Assembly: GCF_000165425.1 (NCBI RefSeq) | Contig: NW_001799189.1 | Location: 190,728-254,727 of the forward strand | Direction of reading: 5' to 3' | DNA length: 64,000 nucleotides | Source of the DNA: Paramecium tetraurelia | Lineage: Eukaryota; Ciliophora; Oligohymenophorea; Peniculida; Parameciidae | Part shown: positions 26,801-38,544 of the stretch, piece by piece | Layout: each line of letters begins with the position of its first letter | Numbering within the stretch: position 1 is the first letter of the stretch | Made by a program: the position numbers and the translations under genes | Notes under the pieces: generated by a model | Told to the model about the DNA's origin: nothing | Databases searched by the model: none | The model's input: the letters and a program-made list of their open reading frames with translations, nothing else

Positions 26801-27029
26801 AATGTCTTCAAATTCACTACGGCACTTTGTCTAACCAAATCTTGTTGAGTCTAGTCATCTACTATCTTAAGTAAAGAAATTGCATATCTAATTATCTAGA
26901 GGATATTTATTACAATGGTTGCATGGAAGCCTACTTTAATAATGCTTCTCCACTGTTCACACTTTCTTATGAGGCACCATAAGTTAATTATAACGCATTT
27001 ATCAACTATCCTAAGTCTTATGTTTGCAT
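23807..27029 (-). CDS. importin-beta family transport receptor, importin-7/8 (Nmd5/Sxm1) like
   Basis: Carries cargo through nuclear pores in a Ran-dependent way. Three introns (26, 28 and 29 nt). With two single extra bases ignored the model is 1,046 codons (1,045 aa), very close to human importin-7. The N-terminus has the IBN-type start (MQPLYAISLLKIVDDQTQQDLVRQSAVVNLKTF...HW). HEAT-repeat helices follow, including ARACHVFNEYGTIEF and KELPVRVQ...SILQHKEAQDLIRPQL, and a long acidic region near the C-terminus (DEEDDEDDDYDDEEDD) typical of this subfamily. Extra bases are at 26113-26117 (TTTTT on plus; FANK-R/K-W) and about 25,366-25,372. The rest of the frame is intact over 3.1 kb, so sequencing error is more likely than decay. 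It pairs functionally with the nucleoporin at the left end, but they are not linked in one unit. Confidence 0.9.
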
Positions 27030-28183
27030 TCACGAACTAAATTTTAAAAATTTATTTTTTTAAATATTTTTAAACCAATCTGCGCTAAAATTACTTAATT
27101 ATTTCATGTTTTTGAGAATCAGGGTTTTAGAATCATCAAGCCCTTATCCCAATCTAAGGACAAGCCAAAGGCACTTCATTTTTTATTAAAGATACTTGAC
27201 TATTAGAAAGAATATTAAATAAAGATGAAGAAAAATTGATTGCTTTAGTCAAATGATTCATAATACTCTTCTCATACTCATTTAATGGATACTATTTGTT
27301 TATTCCTTATTCTAATATTATAAAAGAGTATCAAAAGCATTTTAGTTATTCTTTACTATTTTCAATTATATTAATATCAATTATTATTGTCTAAATATAA
27401 TTTGCGAATAAGATGATATATATTCAATCAGAGTTATCTATCATGTCATTTAGGGTTTAATATATAAACTTAAATTGATCAAATAGAGAAATTCATCCTA
27501 TTTATTTACAGTATTCGAATGCAATAATTATAAAATATTTTATATTGGAATAAATGTAATTGTTTTAATCTAGATATACATCTCTTCTAGCATTCAACAT
27601 AAAACTCTAAAATATATTTAAAATTGTCACTTCATAATGACAATTCAGAAATTGTCATCCATTATGATAACCTTTGTTTCTGAGCAATTGAGATTAGAGT
27701 TCCTAATAATTCCAAACATTTTTTAATTAAATTATTTGAAAGTATGCCATTTCAATTCTATAATTATTATTTGATTCAGTATATCTATTAGCAAAATTTT
27801 GACAATTGTACTTTTCAGGTAGTCTATATTAAAAAGTTTGTTATAAAAATAATAAAGGACAAAAAAATTTGGGATTTAGAAATTGTCTTTAATCAACTGA
27901 AAAGTTTTATTGCTAAAAATTATACATTTTTATTACGTTAATGCAAAAATTAAAAAGATTCTTCATTTCTCTTTTATTAAATCTATAAATCAATAATAAT
28001 TCAAATTAGATTTGATAGATATCCTATAATATCTTTACGATTTTGATTTGATAATAGTGTCTGAAATGAAGGAGAGGAATAAACATGAATGTAGAGAAGT
28101 AATGAACTTACTTGAGATGAAAAGCATAAAGAAAAGAGTTGAAGAAATATTATATTGTTATATGAATAAATGAATTAATTATT
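27030..28183. other. intergenic region with a short inverted repeat
   Basis: About 1.15 kb, divergent between the importin and the cyclic-nucleotide-binding genes. A 7-bp inverted repeat ATTGTCA/TGACAAT (27623-27629 and 27638-27644) is followed by a third copy ATTGTCA at 27651-27657. A short coding-like patch near 27,135-27,230 (readable as PLSQSKDKPKALHFLLKIL) is too brief to call. Otherwise nothing supported. Confidence 0.4.
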
Positions 28184-30162
28184 ATGATTATTGGAGAGAG
28201 TGATCTTTATCAATTGATACAATCAATAAACAAGAGATCGATGTTTAAAACAAAGTTTGATCTTGAGTTTATTGATGTATGCCTTAAGGATGTGCCATTT
28301 TTTCATGATTTACGAAAATAAGTAGGAGAAACACAATATTAATAAATATTGAGAGAACTTTAATATGAATGCCATGTACCATACGAACCTTAGGTTAATA
28401 TAGGAGATATGAGCACAAAGTTTTACTTTATTTTGAGTGGGAAATTTTTGGTGTTGACTAGAAGTTATATAACTTATCAGGATATTATAATGAATTCAGA
28501 ACTGTAAGGGATGCATATAACTATATGGTAGGTAAAAGGTGCTGACTCAGAGATTCTCGGATTTGACTCCTTAAGGTTACCTGTACCCAGGGTAGCATTT
28601 TGGAGAATAAGTGATGATGTTCGATCAATCTCACACTCAAACAATACTGCCTCTGGAGAAGTCTCATCTGATAGTGATAAAGAGGGATGTTTATAGAAGA
28701 ATTAAAGGTAATTGGTAGTATAGATTGTAGATATCTAATCTCGAAAGTAAGATGCAGAGAAATTTGCATTGTTATCAACAGTTCCTATGTTTAGCAAATG
28801 GTCAGCTAAGACATTGAGACAATTGCTATGCGATATCAGTGAAATAAACTTCATCCCAAATTAATTGATATATCAATAGGGGGATCCAGTTGATGCAGTC
28901 TATATCATTGTGGATGGAGAAGTGCAGTTGTTCAGATAGTACAATAAGAATATTCATCCGATCTCTATTCTAGGCTGCAAGGAGTGTTTTGGGGATGATG
29001 AAATCCTAAGCTAATTTAGAAGTCATAGTGCTAAATCTATAAACTGTGTTCGACTCTATAAAATATTTAGAAATAAATTTTTAGATCACATTCCTATTCA
29101 TTGCGAAGGGAACAATCTTTCAAATCACCAAAGCTTTGCAACCTAATCATCAGTTTTAAATCGTCCATTTCTCTCCAACAACCAAACACAAAACAAATTC
29201 TCTCTGTATTAAGCTCAAAATGAAGAATTACGAGTCTATAGATCTGAATCATTGAAATAATTCAATTCGCCTGCAAAAGTCTGGTAAAAGGTAATGAATA
29301 AGAAAAAAGAAAAGAGCAGAACGCATTAAACTATTTCATCTACTCAGTAGGTTCATGATTTGCTAAGGAGGAATTATAGACATTCGGACGAGTCATTATA
29401 AGTGCAGAAAGTGTATAATAGTCAATCTCCTAAAGTCAAATTTGCCAACACTCCTACTCACATAGATGAGATTGTAAATGAGGGCAAATACAGAATACAT
29501 GCGAATGGCAAATTTGATAAAACCAATTATCTCATGGGCTAAATAAAATTGAGATCGATTACGCAATCAGTTTGGAAAAAATAACTTGATAAAATTAAAT
29601 GAACTTAATTATTAATAATCTATTTATGAATGATAATAGTGTCTCCTCTAACTCCAATAACTTAAATTTCAGAATAAACATCACAAAACTCCTCCAAGGC
29701 AAGTTCTTTAGTCAATCTCCCATTGCATACAGAAGAAATTATATGTTTGGAGATGATGAGAAAAATCATCGTAAGTTAAAACCTTTGATTGTTTACGACG
29801 ATATCACAGATAGATAACAGTCAATGACTAGTTCATCATCGAGCTCGTCTTACTTAAAAAAGGTCAATTAGAAATTAACTCAATCAACTGAAGCTGACAA
29901 TCAAATTGATAATACTAATACTACTTCTTTTTATACAATAATAAGCAAATACTATGACTATTACAATAACCAACCAACTCAAAGAGAGAAACCACAAATC
30001 CCTTAAAACCCTGTTAAAAAAATTGAGAGACTCTATACAGAATAAAATGAATAAATCAATAACCAATAAGTCAGGCGAAAAAGCACAAGGAAGCTTGAAG
30101 AGCAGAAATTAAAAAATAAGAAACCTAATCCTTCTTATAATAAAAATAAGTAACTTTTTTGA
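28184..30162 (+). CDS. protein with two cyclic-nucleotide-binding-like domains
   Basis: The first open part (28184-29602, 472 codons before TGA) contains two cNMP-binding-like beta-rolls: one around residues 70-110 (VNIGDMSTKFYFILSGKFLV) and a better one around residues 220-300 (YQQGDPVDAVYIIVDGEVQL then CFGDDEIL). No kinase or channel domain is present. At 29600 the frame hits TGA, but a second frame starting inside it (29599-30162) reads on for 187 codons with similar Asn/Ser/Lys-rich composition and ends RRKSTRKLEEQKLKN. Adding one A to the AAAA run at 29591 fuses both into about 659 aa, which I consider likely. No intron could be found. Several such soluble CNB proteins are known in ciliates; the ligand and role here are unknown. 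Confidence 0.78.
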
Positions 30163-30198
30163 ATTGATTATTATTAATTAATATGTGTAAATATAAAT

Positions 30199-31243
30199 TC
30201 AAATTAAACTAGTCACCAATGCTGCATAACTCACAGAGGAATCATTTGGTTTTGTCACTTGACTCGATTGAGCATACCTGGCTAATTATGTTTTTAATTG
30301 CAATTTGCTTAGGTTAATTATCTAAACTTCAAAACAAGTTTACATTTAGTAAAACACAAATCGGATGTCTACCACAAATGGTATTCTCTGTTTCATCAAG
30401 ATACTTATAAAATTCTTTAATATTATGAGACTCAATCAATTTGATGGCTTATCCATCTAATTATGCTATAGATTAATGAATTTCTCCATGTTCTTTATTA
30501 TAAGGAGTGTATTGAAATCTAAATTGATTACATAAATATAATATATCTACCTCTTTCCCCAATGACAGAAATCAGATGATATGACAAACACCGTGTTCGG
30601 ATCAACGAAGTATTTGACAAGTACACTTGCCACTTAAGCATCTTGTTCCTCGCTAGTTGCACCAACCATAATGGGGATAAGTTTGCATTTTGGAAATATC
30701 TTGTAAATGAAAGGCAGATGCATCTCTAAACTGTGCTCCTGTTCCTCAATGTCCTTATTGGTAAACACATAGTTTTTTTTCAATTCTGCACTTAATTGCT
30801 TTATTGCTTAAATCTCATCAAATGCAATTACTTGGTTAATCTAACTCAATGTTGCCAAGTGGAGTCTCGTACTGTTCTAACTCAGATAACCCAATTCCTT
30901 TGATGTAAGTATGATGGCAAGGTCCAAGTAGAAAGACTCTCATTCTAGAATAATTTAAATAGGGAAGTCTATTACCTTTCTTTTTAAACTAAGTGCTAAT
31001 ATGCAAAGGCAGCTGTTGGACCTGAATATGAAAACCCAGCGTGTCTATATGGTTTAATAAATTAGTTACGGCCCGATGATGGCTTTTATGTTTGGGATGG
31101 TTTCTCCTTTGGCTTTTGATAAGAAGTCGTTCAATTGGGCATCCAATTGCTTGCCTTGAATGGATAGTCATAATCTTACCGTCTCCAATGTACCAACTCC
31201 CTGCATGGGAGGCTTCTCTTATTTTAGAGGAGGGTTCGAACAT
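30199..31243 (-). CDS. MEMO1: MEMO1 family protein
   Basis: MEMO proteins are metal-binding proteins related to extradiol dioxygenases and act in cell motility signalling and copper/redox handling. Five introns (25, 25, 31, 32 and 22 nt) and one extra base leave 303 codons (302 aa; human 297). Family motifs in order: REASHAGSWY at the start, IIGPHAGFSYSGP, RVFLLGPCHHTY, EQEHSLEMHLPF, ISSDFCHWG, CGRHPI and the C-terminal RYAQSSQV...DSSVSYAA. The His, Asp and Cys positions that form the active-site-like pocket are all kept. The extra base lies at about 30,832-30,839 (CC for C in the minus-strand text IELDQ-QVIAFDEI). It is divergent from V-ATPase subunit a and its 3' end converges on the CNB gene 36 bp away. 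Confidence 0.92.
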
Positions 31244-31425
31244 GAAATTACAATATTTATTTGATAAATGATTGCGTAATTTTGCATTTAACTTCGAAAC
31301 ACGGAAGGAGACACACACAGTTATAGAAAGAAAGGCGCCTCTTGTTTTAAGAAAATGCGAAACGATCATTGGCTACTTGTTTAATTAATTTGTGGAATAC
31401 AAAATAAAGATATTAATTATTAATA

Positions 31426-34195
31426 ATGAACTTCTTTAGGTCCCAAACAATGGGCTATTACAAATTGATTATCCCAAGAGAGAGTGCTTGGAATGTCATG
31501 AATGAATTGGCAGAGTTAGATTGCATTCATTTTGTTGATTATGATCCAACATTGCCTATGATCAATAGGCCATTTGCGAATTACATCAAGAGATGCGATG
31601 ACTTGCTAGTTAAATTATCCCTCATCGAGCATGAAATGAAGAAATATCAAAAGAGGATTACTTACTGCAAGGATGTCAATTTTTTAATCAAAAACTTCAA
31701 GTAATTGATCAAAGAAAGGTATTCAATCCTTTGAATTCTCAAGGTCCAAAGCCAGTCACACCTATTTGGATGAGATTGAAAATGACATTGACAAGAAACA
31801 TCAGCAACTCATTGAATAAAGTACTAATATGGAAAATCTTCACGAACGCAGAAATAAACTAATTGAACACAAATCAGTCCTGTTAAAGGGAGAAGCACTC
31901 TTAGGACAATCATTTTTCTAACCGTATGAAATTTCTATATCTTAGTGCTAATTATGTAGCCGAAGGATTTGTCAATTTGTAAGGAAAAGAATTAGATGAC
32001 ATCAAAATCTTATAAGGATCTGTTAAATTTAATTATTTGGTCGGAGTCATCAATAAGGAAGACCAAATACGATTCAAGAGAATCATATTTCGTATTACCA
32101 AAGGAAATGCTTGGATGAATACCATGGATATTGAAAGTGATTAAATCGTTGACACCAAAAATGTAAAAATTAATCATAATAAAATAAAGGATGACGCAAA
32201 AATTATTAAAAGTGTTTTCGTAGTAGTCTATCCAGGTGGAGGAGGTTCCAATGTTATCACAAACAAACTCAATAAAATCTGTGAATCCTTTTAGGTTGCT
32301 AAATACACATTCCCAGAAAATAACATGGTTTTCCAAGAGAAATTAAGATAAATTGAAACAGAATTAGTTGAAACTAGAAATGTACATATTCTCATATTAC
32401 ATTTTATAGTTATTAGAAATGACAAAGAATCAAGTTGAAGCCTACCTTGATGATTTCTAAAGAATTTATTAAAACTCCAATTGTTCATAAATAGAAGAAT
32501 TAAAATTGTTTTTGGTTAAGGAAAAATATCTTTATACTCAATTGAATTATTTGAGGGTACAAGGAAGTGTACTCTATGGATCAATTTGGTTACCTCAAGG
32601 AGCAGATATCAAAGTTGATTAGGCATTAAGAGAAGTGCAAACCAATTTATGAGGGTTTGCCAACAGGACAATTACAAATATCACCACCTGAAGGTACAAG
32701 GCCACCTCCAACATTTTTTGAGACTAATGAAGTTACTTGGGGATTCTAAGAAATAGTTAATACTTATGGTATGCCAAGATATAAGGAAATCAACCCAGGA
32801 TTATTCACAGTCATGACTTTCCCATTCTTGTTTGGTGTTATGTTTGCTGATATTGGACATGGGTATACTTTAATATCATATCATTTAGATTTTGTCTATT
32901 ATTATTAGGAATATATCTATGTGTCTATAATAAAGAAATCAAGGAGTCAGATTCTTTAATGAAGCATGCTCTAATTGTCAGACATATGGTTATTAATGAT
33001 GGGATTCTGGGCATTTTACAATGGATGGATCTATAACGATTTCATGTCTGTTCCAATCAACTTATTTGGATCATGTTATGAACCAGGTACAGTTGATGAT
33101 CCAATCCACAAAGATGAATAAGTATGGGTTTAAAAAGATTAATCCTGTGTATATCCATTTGGTATAGATCCAGTCTGGATGTGTGTACCTAATGAATTAA
33201 CATTCATGAATTCATACAAGATGAAATTGGCAGTTATTATTGGTGTCATTCAGATGTCATTCGGTATTATTTTGAAAGGAATCAATGCAATATACTTCAA
33301 GAATTGGATAGACTTTATTTTTGAATTCATTCCTCAATTAACATTCTTCATTTGCAGTTTTGGTTGGATGGACTTCTTAATTATTTATAAATGGTTTGTG
33401 AACTGGACAGGAAAAACTGATTAAGCCCCAAGTATTATTACTTTGATGATTAATATGATTCTTGCACCTGGTAAACCAGTTGATCCACCCTTATGGGGAG
33501 ATGGTTAATCAGAAGCATCAACTTAAACTGCATTGTTATTGATTGCACTATTTTGCATTCCAATTATCCTACTTCCAAAACCACTCATAATTAATTCTCA
33601 AAATAAAAAACATCATGCTCAAAGTGCAAGCAATCTAACAGAAAGTATGAACAAGGATCTTTACTAAAAAATCAATGAAGTAATATTTGATATAATACCA
33701 TATTATAGGATTCTGAAGGCACTCAGGAGATTTCAGAAGTTCATACTGAATAATCTGGTGGTGGTGGACATCACGAAGAATTTGGTGATATTTTTGTACA
33801 TCAAGTAATTGAAACTATTGAGTTTGTGTTGGGATCTATTTCAAATACAGCATCTTATTTAAGACTGTGGGCTTTATCTTTGGCTCACGGATAATTAGCA
33901 GAAGTGTTCTTCTAAATGTGTTTGAATGGAGGTATAAGCAGTGGAGGTTTTGTTGGTGCAATAAGGGTATTTTATTCCATCTATTTATTTATAGCTCTTA
34001 ATTGGTTATTCCATTTTCTCTATGGCTACTTTCGGAGTTTTGATGATGATGGATGTGATGGAATGTTTTCTTCATGCCTTGCGTCTTCATTGGGTTGAAT
34101 TTCAGAGCAAATTCTTTAAAGCCGATGGATATGCATTTGAAAAATGTTCATATGCTAAAGTAATGTAAGACAATGCAGTTCCAAAGGAGGAATGA
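31426..34195 (+). CDS. V-ATPase V0 subunit a
   Basis: The large membrane subunit of the proton pump, forming the proton half-channels with the c-ring in acidic compartments and the contractile vacuole system. Six introns (25, 22, 28, 26, 29 and 28 nt) and two extra bases leave 870 codons (869 aa). N-terminal half: [20 protein letters not shown] and HFVDYDP, then coiled-coil stator region. C-terminal half: [75 protein letters not shown] (contains the essential Arg) and [19 protein letters not shown]. Extra bases lie near 32,646-32,648 (TTT, giving TNYEGLPTG when reduced) and 32,988-32,989 (GG, giving [14 protein letters not shown]). Its 3' end faces subunit d 148 bp away. Paramecium has many subunit a isoforms, so paralogs are expected. 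Confidence 0.95.
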
Positions 34196-34343
34196 TATAA
34201 TTATTTACATATATCATACAACAGTATTATATTATAATTTGTAATCATTACTTCATTTCTTTGTAAACTTAGGAATTTAAGAATCAGCAGATTTAAAATG
34301 ATGATGTTTGATATAACCATATATTATATTATGCATTAAATGC

Positions 34344-35633
34344 TCATTTTCCAAGGTGACTGAAGGGAATTATAATTTTTTTCCATCCTGGGTGGTTTTT
34401 AGCTAGCTTTCTTGAAATCATTTCTGCCAACCAGATAATGTTTCTAATTTCTTATTCTTTAAGTTTCAAATAAGAATAGAAGACCTAATATGAATAGTAT
34501 AGATTACTCCATATGAGCCTTATCCGTCAAATGCAAGAGCATATCTTCTGCATTCATCATCATACATAATATCATCAAGAGTTCTATAAATTAGTAGATT
34601 TGAGCAATTACTTTGTTTACACATTGAATTCTTCTCTCTTTAAAGGATCTGGGGCATCTTTGAGTAAATCCCTATAATTGTCACAACCTTTGACAGCCTC
34701 TCTAAGTGCATCCAAAGTCATGGCTTATAAATACAACTTTTCGCAATCGGGATATAAGTTTCCAATTGTTGGACACAATTGTTTTCTTGTTGTGATAATT
34801 TTAGCTGCTGTATTAAGATCTCTGTTTCCAATTGAATTGTAAATAACTTAGACTGTTTTAAAGTCAGCCTCAAATTTTAATAATTCCAAGAGTGCTTCCT
34901 AAGATGTTGGCATTAACTAACTAAATTGTATGCTGTACTTCTTATTCGCAAAACAAATAGAAATCTTCCAACCACATCTTCTTAAGTGATGTTCTGATGT
35001 ACTCTGGTTTCATTTCTCTGAATAAGTTTTGAATGTCATTCAAAGTTCTGTTTTTCATGTAAATTCTCAATGGACTCTTCCAAGAATTTCATAAAATAGA
35101 CGCCAATAGGTGTATCGATAAGGACATCTCTATATAAACTGCTATAATCATCTCCTTCAAGGACTTTGATATTTTTGATTTCAGGGAACCAACCTAGTGG
35201 ATCAATATTACTCAAAAGTATTTCAATATCAATTTTATTCTTCAATCCCTCTATCATGTTGACTACATTGTCAATCATAAAACGACATCTTTCATAATTA
35301 ATCAATCAATCATACCTCAAATGAAATAAGTATTTTGTAAGTGTTCCAGTGGATTGAGCCTCGATGTACTCAAATTCATCAGCCAATTTCTTTTTGAGTC
35401 TCTATCTCAGAATTGATGTAGGTATTTGAGGATTGTCAGCTTATAAGCAATTCTATATTAATAATTGTCATATTTACTTAATAATCTGTTTCTTCCAAGA
35501 AAGACTTTAATTCTGGAATTGAGGCACAATTCTTCATCTATTAGTATTGAGCTTCAGTCAAGAAACTTGCTCTCAACCCTCTGATTATGGCTTCAGCATA
35601 ACCATCATCAACCCCAAAAACACAAAGATCCAT
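34344..35633 (-). CDS. V-ATPase V0 subunit d
   Basis: Cytosolic cap of the V0 c-ring, coupling it to the central stalk. Four introns (25, 27, 28 and 23 nt) and two extra bases leave 395 codons (394 aa), slightly longer than the usual 350. Family landmarks: MDLCVFGVDDGYAEAIIRGLRASFLT, CRFMIDNVVNMIEGLKN, DPLGWFPEIK, VLIDTPIGVYF, MPTSQEALLELLKFEAD, LCPTIGNLYPDC and the C-terminal [24 protein letters not shown]. Extra bases are in the TTTTT run at 35051-35055 and the AAA at 34955-34957. It is convergent with subunit a of the same V0 sector, which is an unusual placement in a genome without operons. Confidence 0.95.
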
Positions 35634-35747
35634 AAAATTTAATTTATTAAATTTCTATACACTCCATAAGTTCAAATATGCATGTGGATAATCCACCCTA
35701 TATTCCAATCAATATTAAATAATATAGGAAGGTAAGAAACAAGAACG

Positions 35748-36317
35748 ATGTCATCATAATATATTTCAATAACTTAATCATTTACAACATTATTCATCAA
35801 TGCGAATATCACCCATAGTCAACTGATCCAAGGAATTAGAGTTTTATTTTGCACTGAATCTGAAGGATAAATTTGTTTTGCATTTCATTATGCAACTAAC
35901 TATGATGGCTTAAACCAATATATCTACGTGTTGATTTATTTTTAGAATTCTACTAATAGAAAACCAGCCTATTTTGACTCCCAATTCTAAACTTAAATGG
36001 ATTTCATAATAAAGAACTTGCCAAATAAGATAGAAAAATAATTTTAAATTCTTTGCAATCTATTATTTATTACTCATAAATTTTTCAATCATAACAATTT
36101 AGAAGAAAATGTAAGAAATAATCTATCTTTGATATTAAATATAGGTAAAATTTGAATTTGTTTTCTTATTCAAGAGAATAAAGTGGGAATCTCAATAATG
36201 TAATTTAATAAATCAATTGGTTTATTCATAATATATTCTTATTTCTTTATATTTTATCCGTATTATTTAGATCTACTATGTTAAGCCAATTCATTTTAAA
36301 AGAAAGAATAAATATGA
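35748..36317 (+). CDS. hypothetical protein with C-terminal membrane anchor (179 aa)
   Basis: ATG 35748 opens a frame of 179 aa after removal of one 30-nt intron (GTAAAATTTG...TTCAAG). The spliced length is exactly 180 codons including TGA 36315-36317. Segments: LFINANITHSQLIQGIRVLF, CFAFHYATNYDGLNQYIYVL, a helical middle, then near the C-terminus a hydrophobic segment (GLFIIYSYFFIFYPYYLDLL) and a short polar tail. The overall form, a globular N-terminal domain with a single C-terminal anchor, resembles tail-anchored proteins such as longin-type SNAREs, but no SNARE heptad is visible, so this is not claimed. It is divergent from V-ATPase d with a 114-bp spacer. Confidence 0.55.
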
Positions 36318-36753
36318 ACTAATATTTTGATTCTTACAGATTAGGGTTCAAAAATTCTATTATTTTGGATATTAATATTTATTATGTTTATTTACATTAT
36401 TCTTAATAATATTATCATATAGTCAAACCTCATTTAGAATGAAATAATAAGATGATATTCCTATAAACAATAAATACAAGTGGAATGTTCAGAGAATCCT
36501 TAAGACAAATTGTAATGAACAAATCTCTATTTGGAATTATAGAAATATTTGTATCCAATTTAGTTCTTTTTGATTGATTTAATTGAATTAAAAGTTTTAG
36601 TAAAAATCAACACTATTTATTGTATTTATATAATATAGTACGTTAATGGTTAGTCGTCATGACAATAAATTTTGCATCATTAATTAAAGCTTTAAATACA
36701 AGTATAATTTCTCTAAAATTTATTAATTTAATTTTAAGAACACAGATTATTCA
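36318..36753. other. intergenic, possible short relic
   Basis: About 435 bp before the glutathione peroxidase gene. A short coding-like text (MFRESLRQIVMNKSLFGIIE) appears on the plus strand near 36,490-36,550 but is bounded by TGA codons. Otherwise AT-rich with nothing supported. Confidence 0.3.
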
Positions 36754-37347
36754 ATGGGATCAATATTTTTTAAAAAAGGAGTAGATAAACTTCAACCACC
36801 AACAAAATCATTCTTCGATTTTGAACTCAATAATATTGATGGATAGAAAACTTAACTATCTTAATTCAAAGGCAAAAAAGCTTACATTTGTGTGAATGTT
36901 GCTTGTTCTTGTGGATTAACATCTTCAAACTACAGCGAACTTGTGGAACTTTATAAAACCTATAGGTATCAATCAATATTATGTTAGTGCTCAAGGTTTA
37001 GAAATCTTAGGATTTCCATGTAATCAATTTATGGGTTAGGAATCCAAACCTGAACCTGAAATCAAAGAGTTTGTTCTCTCTAAGTATGGTGTATCCTTCC
37101 CATTGTTTTAGTAATGATTTAAAAATATTAAAGAAAAATTGAGGTTAATGGATAAAACACTCATGAAATTTATAGATATTTGAGATTGAACAGTTCCTTA
37201 AAAACTAGTGCCAATGAAGCAAAAGAAGTACCATGGAATTTTGGAAAATTCTTATTGAATTCATAGGGTCAAGTCGTGAGATTTTTTAATCCAGATTAGA
37301 AACCAAAAGAAATGAAGCAAGATATCGAAAAATTGTTGAGTCAATGA
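36754..37347 (+). CDS. glutathione peroxidase (Cys/thioredoxin type)
   Basis: Reduces hydrogen and lipid peroxides. Two introns (22 and 23 nt) leave 183 codons (182 aa), the normal length. The catalytic tetrad is visible: Cys in [16 protein letters not shown], Gln in [11 protein letters not shown], and Trp and Asn in [10 protein letters not shown]. The peroxidatic residue is an ordinary Cys codon (TGT), so this is not a selenoprotein. No signal peptide is visible, so it is likely cytosolic. An additional Cys precedes the active-site one (ACSCG), which is a minor variation. The start [16 protein letters not shown] is the only in-frame ATG. Confidence 0.95.
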
Positions 37348-37797
37348 TTGTATTCGTTACAATAATATATAAATGTATGAATAATAAGTATCTTAAATCT
37401 TAATTGTCACAATGTTTAAATAATATTATCAATATATTCTTAAAGATTCTAAACTTATATAATAATGATCAATATATAATATAGAAAACCATAACAACTA
37501 ATTACACTTATAGATATTAAGATAATAACCATAAAAAATAATATGTTTTTACTTCTGCGAATATTCTGATAAAAAGAGAATTAATAATACAGATAATCTC
37601 TACATTTAATTGATTAAACCTATTAAAATTTATTAATTTTACTTGTTATTGGAATGAGTTTTAATAAAATGAGTTGACATGAAAACTTCTTGAGTATTTG
37701 GATTATGAGGTTTATTCTTGAGTACTTGAGTTTTTTGACTAAATTAATCTTATTTAGAAAAAAGCTAGGAATTTAATTTATATTCATCTTATTTCTT
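37348..37797. other. intergenic, no gene seen
   Basis: AT-rich spacer. An in-frame upstream ATG at 37705 could extend the next gene by 31 codons. Confidence 0.35.
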
Positions 37798-38544
37798 ATG
37801 AATTTCATTAAATTCTGGGTTTGGAGCCCGTTGTATGTAATGATTTTGCTCATTACTTACTTTGATATAATGTTAATTTATGTAAATTCGACATATTAAT
37901 ATAGATTTTTAGAGATCCAGATACGACAGAAAAGGTATGGTTGATTGTGCATCATTTATTAATGTTGGTTGTCATTTACTTAATTTTTAAAACAAGCACT
38001 ACTAAGCCAGGAACACCTACTTATTTCTATACCGAGGATGACCCTTTGGTTGATTTGCGGCCAATTTGTAAACATTGTTTCTTAAAGAAACCACTGCGAT
38101 GTCATCATTGCGATAGTTGTGGTAAATGTATTTTAAGAATGGATCATCATGAGTATTGGTTAAATAATTGTATAGGGCAGAACAATTACAAATATTTTTT
38201 TTGCTTGATCTTTTATATGAGTAATTTAATATGATTATTTGGAGCTGTAACTTTGGAGTTTTACATATGCATCTATTTAATTAAAATTATTGAATCTCCT
38301 CCGAATGGGGCAATTGATACTTACTTTATAATATTCACAGTTCCTTTGAGCATCTCATTAAATCTACTACTAATCCCAACCTTAGCAATTCATATTCGGT
38401 ATGCTTGTATTTAAATAAAGATTAATATTATATAATCAAACATCGGTTGAGTTCTTTGAAAAGAAGCAAGAACACCACGATAAAGGAGTAATAGCTAATT
38501 GCAAGGAGTTGTTGGGACCAGGATGTTGGCTAATTCCTATTTGA
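37798..38544 (+). CDS. DHHC-type palmitoyltransferase family protein with DHHE motif
   Basis: Family enzymes attach palmitate to cytosolic Cys residues of membrane proteins. Introns of 23, 24 and 22 nt give about 225 aa. Two N-terminal membrane segments (LYVMILLITYFDIMLIY and LLMLVVIYLIF) precede the Cys-rich domain PICKHCFLKKPLRCHHCDSC GKCILRMDHHEYWLNNCIG, followed by further membrane segments. All zinc-binding Cys/His residues appear present, but the catalytic DHHC-P-W reads DHHEYW: codon GAG replaces the active Cys. The 24-nt intron at 38221-38244 ends GGAG rather than TAG; if it is not an intron, TGA at 38232-38234 truncates the protein. So the gene is either a non-catalytic family member or an early pseudogene. 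Start 37798 gives a normal N-terminus; 37705 is possible. Confidence 0.8.

Noticed and set aside
30989-31369. Minus-strand ORF overlapping MEMO1, 126 codons in the standard code
   Set aside because: It is partly the unspliced first exon and intron; the MEMO motifs need splicing of GTAAG...CAAG.
25366-35055. Programmed +1 frameshifting as in Euplotes
   Set aside because: The sites share no slippery sequence followed by a stop codon, occur at random places and mostly duplicate a neighbouring base, which fits miscalls better.
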